The notes beneath the pieces were generated by a model that saw nothing but the letters and a program-made list of their open reading frames with translations, was not told the DNA's origin and ran no database searches. A program made the translations under genes and the position numbers. A DNA stretch of 64,000 bases from DTLC01 sp964555645 (lineage in GTDB: Bacteria; Verrucomicrobiota; Verrucomicrobiia; Limisphaerales; DTLC01). The DNA lies in the NCBI GenBank assembly GCA_964555645.1, contig CAZKTA010000014.1, positions 1 to 64,000 on the forward strand, given 5' to 3'. Below are positions 1 through 8,497 of this stretch, piece by piece (within the stretch, counting starts at the first letter, position 1; every line of letters starts with the position of its first letter).

Positions 1-806
1 AACTCAGGGAACACGGGCTGAAAAACGACCAGTGCAAATTCCAAACCACAGCTTTGGTTCGTATCATAAACGATTACACACGCGAAGCTGGTGTACGCGA
101 GCTGGAGCGGCAAATTGCGGCTGTGTGCCGTGCGATAGCTGCCAAGGTTGCCAAAGGCAAAAAGACGCGCACAGTGGTGACACCTGAGCTCGTGGAGCGG
201 CTACTTGGTCCACCAAAGTACATCCGCGAAACCAAACTTAAAACGGGTAAACCAGGTGTTGTGACTGGGCTAGCCTGGACACCAACTGGCGGCGACATAT
301 TGCACATCGAAGCTCTCCAGTACCCTGGTAAAGGCAATATATTGCTCACGGGCCAGATCGGTGAGGTAATGAAGGAAAGTGCACAAGCGGCACTTAGTCT
401 TGTGAAAAGTCGCGCCAAAGAACTTAACATCTCCCCCGAAGTCTTCAAAGACACCGACATCCACATTCACGTGCCAGCGGGCGCTGTTCCCAAAGACGGT
501 CCGTCTGCTGGTGTAGCAATGTTTGCTGCGATAGCGTCGTTGTTCAGCAACCGTCCTGTGCGGCCAGATGTGGCAATGACAGGCGAGATTACATTGCGTG
601 GGCTTGTGTTGCCAATTGGCGGACTGAAAGAAAAAGCGCTAGCAGCACAACGGGCCGGCATTGAAACCGTAATTATACCGAAAATGAACGAGAAAGATTT
701 ACCAGAGCTGCCGGCCGAGATACACCAGCAAGTGCGCTTCCGCACGGTTGAAACAGTTGACGACGTGTTGGCAGCTGCGTTCAAACCAGATAAACGCACG
801 CAATGA
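1..806 (+). CDS. lon: Lon protease, ATP-dependent, C-terminal part (5' cut by window)
   Basis: This is the end of an ATP-dependent serine protease that degrades misfolded and regulatory cytoplasmic proteins. The frame is open from the first bases, so the true start and the AAA+ Walker motifs lie outside the window. What remains is the end of the AAA+ small helical domain (NDYTREAGVRELER) and the whole Lon proteolytic domain. The catalytic serine lies in PKDGPSAG and the catalytic lysine is the second Lys of GGLKEK, 43 residues later, the spacing known for E. coli Lon. The stop overlaps the ATG of the next gene (ATGA), so the two are probably co-transcribed. Family assignment is certain. Confidence 0.97.
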   Translation, partial: LREHGLKNDQCKFQTTALVRIINDYTREAGVRELERQIAAVCRAIAAKVAKGKKTRTVVTPELVERLLGPPKYIRETKLKTGKPGVVTGLAWTPTGGDILHIEALQYPGKGNILLTGQIGEVMKESAQAALSLVKSRAKELNISPEVFKDTDIHIHVPAGAVPKDGPSAGVAMFAAIASLFSNRPVRPDVAMTGEITLRGLVLPIGGLKEKALAAQRAGIETVIIPKMNEKDLPELPAEIHQQVRFRTVETVDDVLAAAFKPDKRTQ

Positions 807-1216
807 ACCGCAATCTTAACATTTCAAGCTTGGCCCAGAAAAACTCGGACCCGCTGGCCAAGTTTCGTGACATGGTGATTGCGGCTGCATTCCAGGCTGT
901 GCTAGGCCGGCATTTCAATGATGCACGAAGGCAATTTGTCGAGCAGGATGGGGGTGTAAGCGTGCTTTATGAGGTTGTGTTGCCTGAGACAGGTTCATGG
1001 GAAGAATTTCGTGACAAAACGTTTCCGTTGTTGGCCAAGTATTTGCATGCACGTGGGTTTAATCCAGAGAACCCTCGGGCGTTGGTTGTGATGGCCTTCT
1101 ACAGGGACAAATGCTATTTCATCGAAGGCGCGAAGTTCATAAAAGCTTTCATGGATATTGAGGGTCTTAACAGCTCGGCCTTTCATTTTCGGGTGTTGCA
1201 ATGGTTGAACAGTTAA
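803..1216 (+). CDS. Conserved-looking hypothetical protein, 137 aa, coupled to lon
   Basis: I do not recognise a family. The protein is soluble, with no signal peptide or membrane segment, and is mixed alpha/beta with a Trp/Phe-rich C-terminal half (WEEFRDKTF, FHFRVLQWL). The start ATG overlaps the lon stop by four bases, which is strong evidence that it is translated and coupled to lon. Direct translational coupling suggests a role in the same proteostasis context, but this is inference. The reading frame is clean and codon use resembles lon. Confidence 0.75.
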   Translation: MNRNLNISSLAQKNSDPLAKFRDMVIAAAFQAVLGRHFNDARRQFVEQDGGVSVLYEVVLPETGSWEEFRDKTFPLLAKYLHARGFNPENPRALVVMAFYRDKCYFIEGAKFIKAFMDIEGLNSSAFHFRVLQWLNS

Positions 1217-1229
1217 ATCTTTGCGTTAG

Positions 1230-1565
1230 TTGAAAAAACGCGCTGCAGTTGTGCGAGTACGAACTATGGGAAAAGCAGTTAAACGCACCACCCCAAAGAA
1301 GACTGCAAAACTGACTCTCGCGCTCGTTATGCAGTTCGAAGAGACTGGCCAGTTAACCGTGCCGCAATGCCTGCAAATAGGGAGCGACGGCAAGCTTTAT
1401 CTGACACGTTCAGCTGGGTTAACGGACGCACGCGAAAGACCGCAACAGATCAGCCTGAAAGAGTCCGTCGCATGGTTCAGGCTCGGTCACCAATACAGCC
1501 TCGCTTTCAAAAAGGGCGATGCGTTTGGTCAATGGTTGGATTTGGTCGAACGCGCCCTGCGTTAG
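1230..1565 (+). CDS. Small basic hypothetical protein, 99-111 aa
   Basis: No family is recognised. The frame opens at TTG 1230, and an in-frame ATG at 1266 would give a 99-residue protein beginning MGKAVKRTTPKK; I cannot decide between them. The N-terminus is Lys/Arg rich and the rest is a compact domain with several Trp/Phe (SVAWFRLGHQYSL). It follows the previous gene by only 13 bases, so it probably belongs to the lon operon. It is convergent with the GH5 gene, whose end is 9 bases away. Confidence 0.55.
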   Translation: MKKRAAVVRVRTMGKAVKRTTPKKTAKLTLALVMQFEETGQLTVPQCLQIGSDGKLYLTRSAGLTDARERPQQISLKESVAWFRLGHQYSLAFKKGDAFGQWLDLVERALR

Positions 1566-1574
1566 ACCGTAAAG

Positions 1575-2705
1575 CTACTGTGGCTGTGCTGGTTGCTCTG
1601 GCGGTGGCGGCGGAATAAGCGCATCGAGCACGGACTTTACCCATTGGCCTTTTTCCAGGTCAAACGCGATGAAGTCGCGAGCGAACTGCCAGTACGCCCA
1701 GCTCCAACCACGGCGCTCGGCTTCACGTGCAACTAACTTGAGCCACTGTGTCCGGTCCGGCTCCGGAGCTTTATCGAACACACCAAATTCGCCCAGGTAC
1801 ATTGGCCGGCCCTGTTCCTGAGCCCATTTTTGTGCGCGGTCGAAATCCGAAATAACAGCGCGGCGGTCATCGTCGGTACCCCATCTGATACCGACCTTAT
1901 CTGCCTTACCGGCGAAGGCTGCCCCCTGATGCGTAAAGTCGTACGGGCTATAATAGTGCACCGTGACAATGATGTTTGTGTCTTCAGGTGGCAGCTTTAG
2001 ATCGTGTAGTTTATCTATGTTGTTCCAGTTGCCCGGGCCGATTATTACGACACGTTTCGGATTAGTTTTACGAACCACAGCCAGTGCGTCGCGAAGGTAC
2101 TGGTTCCAGAGCTCAGGTGTGAGTTTTGAATTGGGCTCGTTTAACAGTTCGAACAATACACCACTCGGACGGTTCTTTAGTCGCTCTGCAAGGATTTCCC
2201 ACGTTTTTAAGAAAGCTGCTTTGTATGCATCTGGATTTTCACCCAACAAGGTGAACTCGTGAAAGTCAATTATCACAAGCAACCCCTCTGCCAGGGCACT
2301 GTCAATTGCCCAGTCCAATGTCTCCAGATACTCTTTGCGCAATGCATTTGTGCCTTGTGCAAACCCTGGGTTGTCTCCAAACGGCGTCAGATTGATGCGC
2401 ACATGGTTAAACCCTGCATCACGGATCAATTTGAAGTACTCGGGCTTGAACCAACCGCGTGCACGATCACGCCAGATCGGGTCAAGGCTAAGTATGTTGA
2501 TCCCCCGCCCAAGTCGCTGGTTTATTGCAAAGGCCGGCGCACTGCTGTGCGCTGCGCGGTCCCAACCAAACTCTGTACTACAATGGCAATTCCATACCAC
2601 AAACATCCAGGCAAACACACGTAAGCAGCGTATCAAAGGTGAGTTTGCCGCAAAACACGAGCACTTAGTTGCTGTGGCACTGAACAGACTTGAGTCGTTT
2701 CTCAT
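1575..2705 (-). CDS. Glycoside hydrolase family 5 (cellulase-like) protein, secreted
   Basis: This is a retaining GH5 beta-glycosidase, likely acting on beta-1,4-glucan or mannan outside the cytoplasm. It has the clan GH-A TIM-barrel landmarks: HVRINLTPFGD, DFHEF, the acid/base Glu in FELLNEPNS, VHYYSP, and the nucleophile Glu in MYLGEFGVFD. A hydrophobic stretch (CLRVFAWMFVVWNCHC) near the N-terminus fits a signal peptide. The frame is open up to 2825, but the extra 40 residues look non-coding, so I chose the ATG at 2705. The C-terminus ends in a Pro/Gln-rich tail. Substrate specificity cannot be told from sequence alone. Confidence 0.88.
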   Translation of the reverse strand: MRNDSSLFSATATKCSCFAANSPLIRCLRVFAWMFVVWNCHCSTEFGWDRAAHSSAPAFAINQRLGRGINILSLDPIWRDRARGWFKPEYFKLIRDAGFNHVRINLTPFGDNPGFAQGTNALRKEYLETLDWAIDSALAEGLLVIIDFHEFTLLGENPDAYKAAFLKTWEILAERLKNRPSGVLFELLNEPNSKLTPELWNQYLRDALAVVRKTNPKRVVIIGPGNWNNIDKLHDLKLPPEDTNIIVTVHYYSPYDFTHQGAAFAGKADKVGIRWGTDDDRRAVISDFDRAQKWAQEQGRPMYLGEFGVFDKAPEPDRTQWLKLVAREAERRGWSWAYWQFARDFIAFDLEKGQWVKSVLDALIPPPPPEQPAQPQ

Positions 2706-2873
2706 GTGCTTTTTAGTGTCCAGAGACTGCGTACTGCCAGAGCGTAAGCGCACTAGCACTTTGAGTGTGGCAGGTTCCGCGACCAGGCGCAACTGCAACC
2801 GTCGGTCGAGATTCTGTGATTCCACAGTCTTTCTGAACAGTACCGGAAGGCCTAGCTTACAGACGCGGGTGGA

Positions 2874-3731
2874 TTACTTAACAGATGCGTCTTTGGGTAG
2901 GCCGAGATGTTTGTAGAGGTTGCGTCGGGCGGCTTTGTCGGCTTCGAGAATCCCGCGCGCGTAAGCGGCAACTGCGGTTGCGTTTGAGCGCGGTACAACC
3001 TCAACATCGTCTCAGTCAGCTACAATCACATCCCCCGGCTTAACAAACACGCCGCCTACTACAACGGGGCTGTTCACGGATTCGATCTCGTTTCGGCCCG
3101 GGCGAACTCCGCGACCTGGCCGCCGAAAATACAGTGGAATTTTTTGCGTTACGATCTCGTCGGTGTCACGGGCAAATGCGCTTGTAACCGCCCCTACGCA
3201 ACCTCGTAGTTTCCAGGACATTATATTGTTCGACCGTATTGAACCTACGTCGGCTTCGAGCGAGTCCTCGGTCACAAGGGCTGTCCTGTGCCGGTTTAAT
3301 TGCACAAACGGTCCGCTTGCCTGGCTGTCGTACCAATCAGTAACCCAACGGTCGTAAGCCTCAATAGAGGGCTCGCGAGTGGTGGGTTCTTAGGTTGGCA
3401 CATATCGTGCCGTAACTGCGATGCCAACAAATCTGTGGGTGTAATTGACCGTGTCGCGCCAAAGTGGACGAATTTCTGGGTCCATCAACGTGCGCCCCGT
3501 TAAACCCACAGCGTCCAGTCCGTCGGTAACATCCGCCACGCGCAGCGCTTCAAATGCGCGAAGCAATGCCTGGTCATCCTCAGCCGAAAAGACATGTGTG
3601 GGGATAAAATTTGTTCCGGCACGAAGCGGGCTATCATTTTTGTTCACCTCAGCCGTGCTTGGTTGTGTAGGGATGATCAGCGCGCAAACCGAACCAAAGG
3701 CCACACTGGCAAGTGCAATTGAGTGTTTCAT
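2874..3731 (-). pseudogene. RraA-like (dimethylmenaquinone methyltransferase-like) family gene with two in-frame stops
   Basis: The frame from ATG 3731 to the terminal TAA at 2874-2876 is continuous and matches the RraA-like family from end to end, but is interrupted by TAA at 3390-3392 and TGA at 3012-3014. Before the first stop it has a signal peptide (MKHSIALASVAFGS) and ADVTDGLD. Between the stops lie DRWVTDWYDS, WKLRGCVGAVTSAFARDTDE, the substrate-loop segment VVVGGVFVKPGDVIVAD; after the second stop come EVVPRSNA and RRNLYKHLGLP. There is no frameshift, only two nonsense codons. The second stop falls where the family has a Gly/Asp codon, so it looks like point mutation. Family members include RNase E regulators and HMG/CHA aldolases. 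It may be a pseudogene or reflect sequencing error. Confidence 0.82.
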
Positions 3732-3901
3732 GAACCAGTTATTGGGGTTTTATGGTCCATTTGGCCAGACAAAAAGCCCGACGTTATGCTGTGGCCAAAA
3801 ACGTGACCGGTTCATGTGCCAAGGATCAAACAATGGTTTGGCACTGGCGAGTAAGCGCGTGATTAACAGGTTGCTTTGTTTCCGCAGGTGCGTTACATGG
3901 T

Positions 3902-4168
3902 TTGGGCGTGACAGTCGATCGAAACAATTCAGCTGAGCCAAAAGCTGCGCAATCCGAACCGTATGTGCTGGAGGTCCAGCCGGATACATATTGGTGGTGC
4001 AGTTGCGGTAGATCGAAACGCGAGCCGTTCTGTGACGGCGCGCACAAAGGCACACGCTTTAGGCCGGTCAAAGTGGAAATAACTGAGCAACGGACCGTTG
4101 CCTGGTGTGGGTGTAAACGCACGAAAACACCCCCATACTGCGACGGCACACATGCTAGCTTGATTTGA
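3902..4168 (+). CDS. CDGSH iron-sulfur domain protein (tandem motifs)
   Basis: A small soluble 2Fe-2S protein of the CDGSH/mitoNEET-like family. Two copies of the three-Cys-one-His ligand pattern are visible: CSCGRSKREPFCDGAH and CGCKRTKTPPYCDGTH, so it can bind two clusters, as bacterial tandem CDGSH proteins do. Likely function is redox or Fe-S handling in the cytoplasm; no partner is indicated by the neighbourhood. The start is uncertain: TTG 3902 or GTG 3908. It is divergent from the RraA-like pseudogene and convergent with selD. Confidence 0.9.
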   Translation: MGVTVDRNNSAEPKAAQSEPYVLEVQPDTYWWCSCGRSKREPFCDGAHKGTRFRPVKVEITEQRTVAWCGCKRTKTPPYCDGTHASLI

Positions 4169-4608
4169 ACAGTTCAGCGTCTTGGTGGTCAAGTGCCGAC
4201 CCCGTCCTAATACGGATGCGGAGGGGCAACAATTTGATAGCGCAGCAGCGCGCATGAAAACGCCACCCCGCAGGTGCCGAAAGGCATTTCGATAAATCCA
4301 CAATCTGGTTGAAACTTTGACCAATTTTACTCACTGAGCAGAGTAAAATTGCACGCCCACTTTTCGCGGTTTATCTGTTTGTGTGTAGGTGTGGTCTGAG
4401 TCTGCAGTTTTCTCGCAGCAGCGCGGGAAATGAAAGGCATTGATCATGGCAGCCATGACCGCCTTTAAGCCCTTAAAAATCCCGTAGCTGTTAAACAGCC
4501 AAAAAACAAGTATGCCGCAAAAGCACAGTTACTCTTTGTGTCGTTGTGCAGCCACGGCTTTTATGAGATTGCTCTGAGCATGTCAAAGCGTATCTGGCGC
4601 AAGGGTTA
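4169..4608. other. Intergenic region between convergent CDGSH and selD genes
   Basis: No convincing gene was found in 440 bases. It holds a perfect AT-rich inverted repeat at 4322-4351 (listed separately) and a shorter palindrome at 4444-4458 (TCATGGC-A-GCCATGA). I searched it for a selenocysteine tRNA because of the adjacent sel genes and saw none. Confidence 0.6.
4322..4351. terminator. Perfect 11-bp AT-rich inverted repeat between convergent genes
   Basis: The arms CAATTTTACTC and GAGTAAAATTG are perfect complements around the 8-base loop ACTGAGCA. It sits between two convergent genes, which suits a bidirectional terminator. The stem is A/T rich with no long T run, so a protein-binding operator is an alternative. 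Confidence 0.45.
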
Positions 4609-6228
4609 TTATGATGGCTTATTTGGCTGGTTTGACACCTTTTGCATGCACTCCTGGTAAAACATTTGGACGGGGGCGCCACCTATTGCAACAGCGCACC
4701 AAGCGATCTCGTCAAGCTCAGGCTGGCTGATCCCTATCTGGCGTGCTTTCTTGTAATGTGCCTCGAAGCACGGCGCACAACGCGCCAACAATACGAGTCC
4801 AAACAACACAAGCTCCTTGGTTTTCGCGTCGAGCACACCGGGTGCTTGAACCGCGCGCATCAACATGCCGAACGCGCGTTGTGATTCAGTTGACGAGCTT
4901 GATGCGTGTTGGTCTGCGAAAACGTCGGTGCAGCATCCATGTCCATGGTCTTTAGGCGATGTTGAAGGTTGCATAGTGCGTTTATCCTCTGAACGTGCAG
5001 TTACGAGTTTGTGTTCGCGAGGTAGCTCGGTCATTTTTGATTTTACCACAATTCTTGGGGTTGAATCACTGGCAAGCCGACCCAAAACAAAACCTTTGAC
5101 ACCGCGCTCTGCCAGTGCGTGCAGCAGCGTATCCAATCGCGCGGGCGCAACCGCAATCAAGAGGCCTCCCGATGTTTGTGCGTCGAATCCAAGATGTACA
5201 CGGGCAGGGTCAACACCCGGCTCGACATAAAGATCAGGCCCGACGAACTCGCGATTCCGCTCGATTGCACCCGGCACGACGTCGTCACGCAAAAGTTCGA
5301 TTGCGCCCTCGAACGCAGGCAATGCGTCGGCGTGCAGTTCTGCGCTGAGATTATGTTTGCGCAGTAGCCGCACCAGATGACCGAACAAGCCGAACCCGGT
5401 GATGTCTGTGCATGCGGATGCGCCTTCCTGCACCATTGCTTCAGCAGCTGGCCTGTTTAGCGTTGCCATGGAGGCTGTTGCAGCGGCGAGTCCAGCGGCA
5501 TGTGCGCGGCCAATTTGGTGTGCGAATGTCAGCACGCCCGTGCCGAGCGGTTTGGTCAACACAAGCATATCACCGGATTGCGGCTGGTCCAGCGCAGCCG
5601 CAATTTGAGGGTTAATCACGCCTGTGATAGCGAACCCGAGTTTGATTTCGTCTTCTTTGATGCTGTGCCCCCCGATTAGTGCTACACCGGCTTCGGCAAA
5701 TGTTTGCATTGCGCCTAACAACATTCTGTACATTACTTCGCTGGGGAGCGTGTCCGACGGGAACGACACTATGCTCAATGCGGTGCGTGGTTCACCGCTC
5801 ATTGCGTAGATGTCAGACAGGCAGTTCGCCGCGCAAATCCGGCCGAACAGATGCGGGTCGTCGACGCAGGGGGTGAACACGTCGACGGTTTGGACAATGC
5901 ACATGTTATCCGCTATCCTGTAAATGCCTGCATCGTCTGCAGCTGCGAGGCCAGAGACGACGGCTGGGTCTGTTAAATGGGGCAGCCGGCATAGCACAGC
6001 TTCGAGGTCGCCGGGTGGAATTTTCGATGCGCATCCGGCATTGTGCACCAGCGCGGTCAGTTTAATTTGTGAAGCATCCACCGGCTCGGGCCGCTCGCCC
6101 GCACATGGGCAAATGCCTTGGGCTCGGAACACGTCGCATGGGCAACGCCGACGCGGTTCACAGATGCAGTGGCCGAGCCGCATGGAGCGTTCCATTACTT
6201 GGCGGCGCTTGGCAAGGTCAACTTTCAT
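4609..6228 (-). CDS. selD: Selenide, water dikinase SelD in a three-part fusion (Cys-rich + SelD + AhpD-like)
   Basis: The central part (about residues 55-390) makes selenophosphate from selenide and ATP for selenocysteine synthesis. HNAGCASK carries the catalytic Cys (Cys66) and Lys (Lys69), equivalent to E. coli Cys17 and Lys20; the second Cys of E. coli is replaced by Ser. DVFTPCVDDPHLFGRI, NCLSDIYAMSGEP and TDITGFGLFGHL are typical SelD segments. Residues 1-50 add six Cys in three CxC pairs (HCIC, CPC, CPC). Residues about 425-539 form a carboxymuconolactone decarboxylase/AhpD-like domain with the redox pair CAPC at 484-487, preceded by a GHGCC segment. One uninterrupted frame covers all three parts, 539 residues against about 350 for ordinary SelD. 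It lies 14 bases after selB. Confidence 0.93.
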   Translation of the reverse strand: MKVDLAKRRQVMERSMRLGHCICEPRRRCPCDVFRAQGICPCAGERPEPVDASQIKLTALVHNAGCASKIPPGDLEAVLCRLPHLTDPAVVSGLAAADDAGIYRIADNMCIVQTVDVFTPCVDDPHLFGRICAANCLSDIYAMSGEPRTALSIVSFPSDTLPSEVMYRMLLGAMQTFAEAGVALIGGHSIKEDEIKLGFAITGVINPQIAAALDQPQSGDMLVLTKPLGTGVLTFAHQIGRAHAAGLAAATASMATLNRPAAEAMVQEGASACTDITGFGLFGHLVRLLRKHNLSAELHADALPAFEGAIELLRDDVVPGAIERNREFVGPDLYVEPGVDPARVHLGFDAQTSGGLLIAVAPARLDTLLHALAERGVKGFVLGRLASDSTPRIVVKSKMTELPREHKLVTARSEDKRTMQPSTSPKDHGHGCCTDVFADQHASSSSTESQRAFGMLMRAVQAPGVLDAKTKELVLFGLVLLARCAPCFEAHYKKARQIGISQPELDEIAWCAVAIGGAPVQMFYQECMQKVSNQPNKPS

Positions 6229-6242
6229 TTAAACCTAACGAG

Positions 6243-8204
6243 CTAAGTATCACTGTTGGTTGGCTCGGTGGACAAATCTTTTCGAAGCAGCCTGGCTGCT
6301 TCGGCGCCAGGGGTGCGGATGTTCCCGGTCCGAACCGTAAGCCTGACGCGGTCAAGGTAATCCAGCAACGGCACGGCAAACTTACGGCTCACGCCCAGTG
6401 CATCGCGAAACTGCATCGTGGTGAAAGAGGGGCTGCGCTGAAACAGCTCGAGAGCAACCTGTTTGCCCGCTTCGATTGCATTCCGATGCATCACAATCTT
6501 GTCATTGAGCTGGACGAGCACACCGCAGTCAACCAACAGTTTCACCGCCTTCTCAACTTCCTCAATTTTGGCAGCTAGGCTTGCGCCAAGCTCTGCTGCA
6601 GTTGGGGCTAGCCAGCCCGCCTTTTTGTAAGCTGTTTCAACCTGCTCAGCTAGCCAACGATCGCGGTCGGTTAGCCGGGCATGCCAGCCCGACATAGCAA
6701 AAACAGCACCGGTTTTCTCTAGTTGCCCGGACTCGAGCAGTTGCGCCAACGCAAGCTCGATGAGCTCGGCATTGCATCCGGATTGAATGGTAAGTTCATC
6801 CCGTCCCATGCCAAGTTGCTGCTGGTTTGCCGTATGAAATCTTGTAACTACACTCAGCACCTTATCTGCGGCGCGTTGAATGGTAGTTTGGTGCACCAGG
6901 CCACCTGACGGAGTCCGAATAACACGGCCATTGCTACACAACTGTGTGACAAGACACATTATTTCGTCTTGGCGAAGCAAGCATTTGCGTTGCAACTCAA
7001 CCAGCGCCAATGGGTTGTTGCTTTCTTGCAACATCAGTTCGGTCCAGCGGGCGGGTTCATCAATTGCCTCACGCCGTGTGCGCAAAGCTGCAATTGTCCA
7101 GGGCCTGTTTCGCCGCAATTTGATGTTGCTTGTGCTGAGAATTCGTCCGCCACCTATCGTCATGAGACCACTTTGGCCTGTAGTAGGTAGGTTAGCGCGT
7201 AGCACAAATCTGTCTCCGGGCGCAACCGGCAATGGTTCGGTGAGCCTGATCTGGGCCATTTGTGTCTGGCCCGGTGAAAGGCGCGGATTTTCGAGTAGTG
7301 CAATCCGCGCTTGAACGGCTGCTGTGCCGATGTGAAATTGGACCTCGGCATTATCTTTGAGTGGCACATTAATCCCAGCGAGGATTTGCACTTCGCCCTC
7401 GGCCATCTTAACCGGCTCGAGCATGTCCGGCTCGCACAACACCATGCCGCGTCGGATTGTTTGATGATCGAGCTCGGGCATGTTCAACGCAACGCATTCG
7501 CCCGCACGGCCATCTTCGGTGTCCCGACCATAAACCTGAATCCGGCGCACCCTTGCTTCCACCCCTACTGGCAATACGGCCAAAACCTGGCCGGCACGCA
7601 CAGTACCGGCTGTCGGGATGCCGGTCACAACGGTTCCCGAACCACGCACGGTAAAAACGTCTTCGATCCACATCCGAAAGATGCCTCTGCATGGTCTGTC
7701 TTCGCATACGGCGGCGACTGCATTTAGCGCGTCGAAGAATGCATCAAACCCTTCGCCGGTCGTGTTTGATACTGGGCAAATGGGTGCGTTGGCAAGAAAC
7801 GTTCCGGCAAGCATCTGACGCAACTGCGCCGTCACAACGTCGCGCCGTGCTTCATCTACGAGGTCAATTTTTGTCAGTGCAACAACGCCATGTCGGATGC
7901 CCATCAATGTGAGTATGTGGATGTGCTCATGTGTTTGCGGCATGATGCCGTCATCGGCTGCAACGACCAAAATCACAACGTCAATGCCGTGGGCGCCTGC
8001 GACCATGTTGCGGATGAAGTCCACGTGCCCAGGCACGTCAACTATGCCGACCACGCGCTGGTCTGCCAGCCGACACGGCGCGAATCCAAGGTCAATTGTC
8101 AGGCCACGTTGTTTTTCCTCTGCGAGTGAGTCTGTGTCACAGCCTGTAAGCAGTTTAACCAGCGCAGTTTTGCCGTGGTCAACGTGCCCGGCTGTGCCAA
8201 GCAT
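6243..8204 (-). CDS. selB: Selenocysteine-specific translation elongation factor SelB
   Basis: A GTPase that carries Sec-tRNA to UGA codons marked by a SECIS hairpin. Domain I shows G1 GHVDHGKT, the switch residues RGLTIDLGF, G3 DVPGH and G4 TKID; domains II-III follow (RMWIEDVFTVRGSGTVVTG). The last 250 residues fit the tandem winged-helix domains that bind the SECIS RNA, ending FRDALGVSRKFAVPLLDYLDR. The frame is open to 8315, but the family starts right at the G1 strand, so ATG 8204 (MLGTAGHVDHGK) is preferred, giving 653 aa. It precedes selD in the same transcript. selA and selC are not in the window. Confidence 0.96.
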   Translation of the reverse strand: MLGTAGHVDHGKTALVKLLTGCDTDSLAEEKQRGLTIDLGFAPCRLADQRVVGIVDVPGHVDFIRNMVAGAHGIDVVILVVAADDGIMPQTHEHIHILTLMGIRHGVVALTKIDLVDEARRDVVTAQLRQMLAGTFLANAPICPVSNTTGEGFDAFFDALNAVAAVCEDRPCRGIFRMWIEDVFTVRGSGTVVTGIPTAGTVRAGQVLAVLPVGVEARVRRIQVYGRDTEDGRAGECVALNMPELDHQTIRRGMVLCEPDMLEPVKMAEGEVQILAGINVPLKDNAEVQFHIGTAAVQARIALLENPRLSPGQTQMAQIRLTEPLPVAPGDRFVLRANLPTTGQSGLMTIGGGRILSTSNIKLRRNRPWTIAALRTRREAIDEPARWTELMLQESNNPLALVELQRKCLLRQDEIMCLVTQLCSNGRVIRTPSGGLVHQTTIQRAADKVLSVVTRFHTANQQQLGMGRDELTIQSGCNAELIELALAQLLESGQLEKTGAVFAMSGWHARLTDRDRWLAEQVETAYKKAGWLAPTAAELGASLAAKIEEVEKAVKLLVDCGVLVQLNDKIVMHRNAIEAGKQVALELFQRSPSFTTMQFRDALGVSRKFAVPLLDYLDRVRLTVRTGNIRTPGAEAARLLRKDLSTEPTNSDT

Positions 8205-8365
8205 AATGTTGCGCCGTGCTGTCACTGCGCCAGTAGTGTAGGCAAAACCGCTGTTCCGGTGGAGCCGAAATACACCGAGTCGCGCCTTGGGTGTCGTGTT
8301 TACAAAAACAGGCACGCCAAATTTACGGTTTCAAACTCGGGGCACTTGACTAAACTTTGCTTGCA

Positions 8366-8497
8366 ATGAAGGCGTGCCTTTGCAGCATTGTTGTGGTGGC
8401 GTTGCTCGCATTGTTGGCAAGCAACGCCGTGGCGGAATTCGAATCTGTCAACAAATACATTGGCCATGAAAATCCAGATTACCAGTCCGGTATTTGA
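8366..8497 (+). other. Short ORF encoding a signal-peptide-like leader, out of frame with the PEBP gene
   Basis: The 43-codon frame from ATG 8366 begins MKACLCSIVVVALLALLAS and continues NAVAEFES, a textbook Sec signal peptide with an Ala-rich cleavage site. It ends at TGA 8495-8497, inside the start of the PEBP-like gene in another frame. Either it is a frameshifted signal peptide of an originally periplasmic PEBP protein or a chance ORF. Confidence 0.4.

Noticed and set aside
2335..2916. 193-codon open frame on plus
   Set aside because: It lies opposite the well-supported GH5 gene and its upstream gap, with no recognisable domain.
3012..3014. TGA as a selenocysteine codon in the RraA-like gene
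   Set aside because: A second stop (TAA) interrupts the same frame, the position is not a catalytic Cys in the family, and no SECIS-like hairpin follows.
4169..4608. selC tRNA near selB-selD
   Set aside because: No 90-95 base cloverleaf with a TCA anticodon and GGTTCGA T-arm was found here or in the other gaps.
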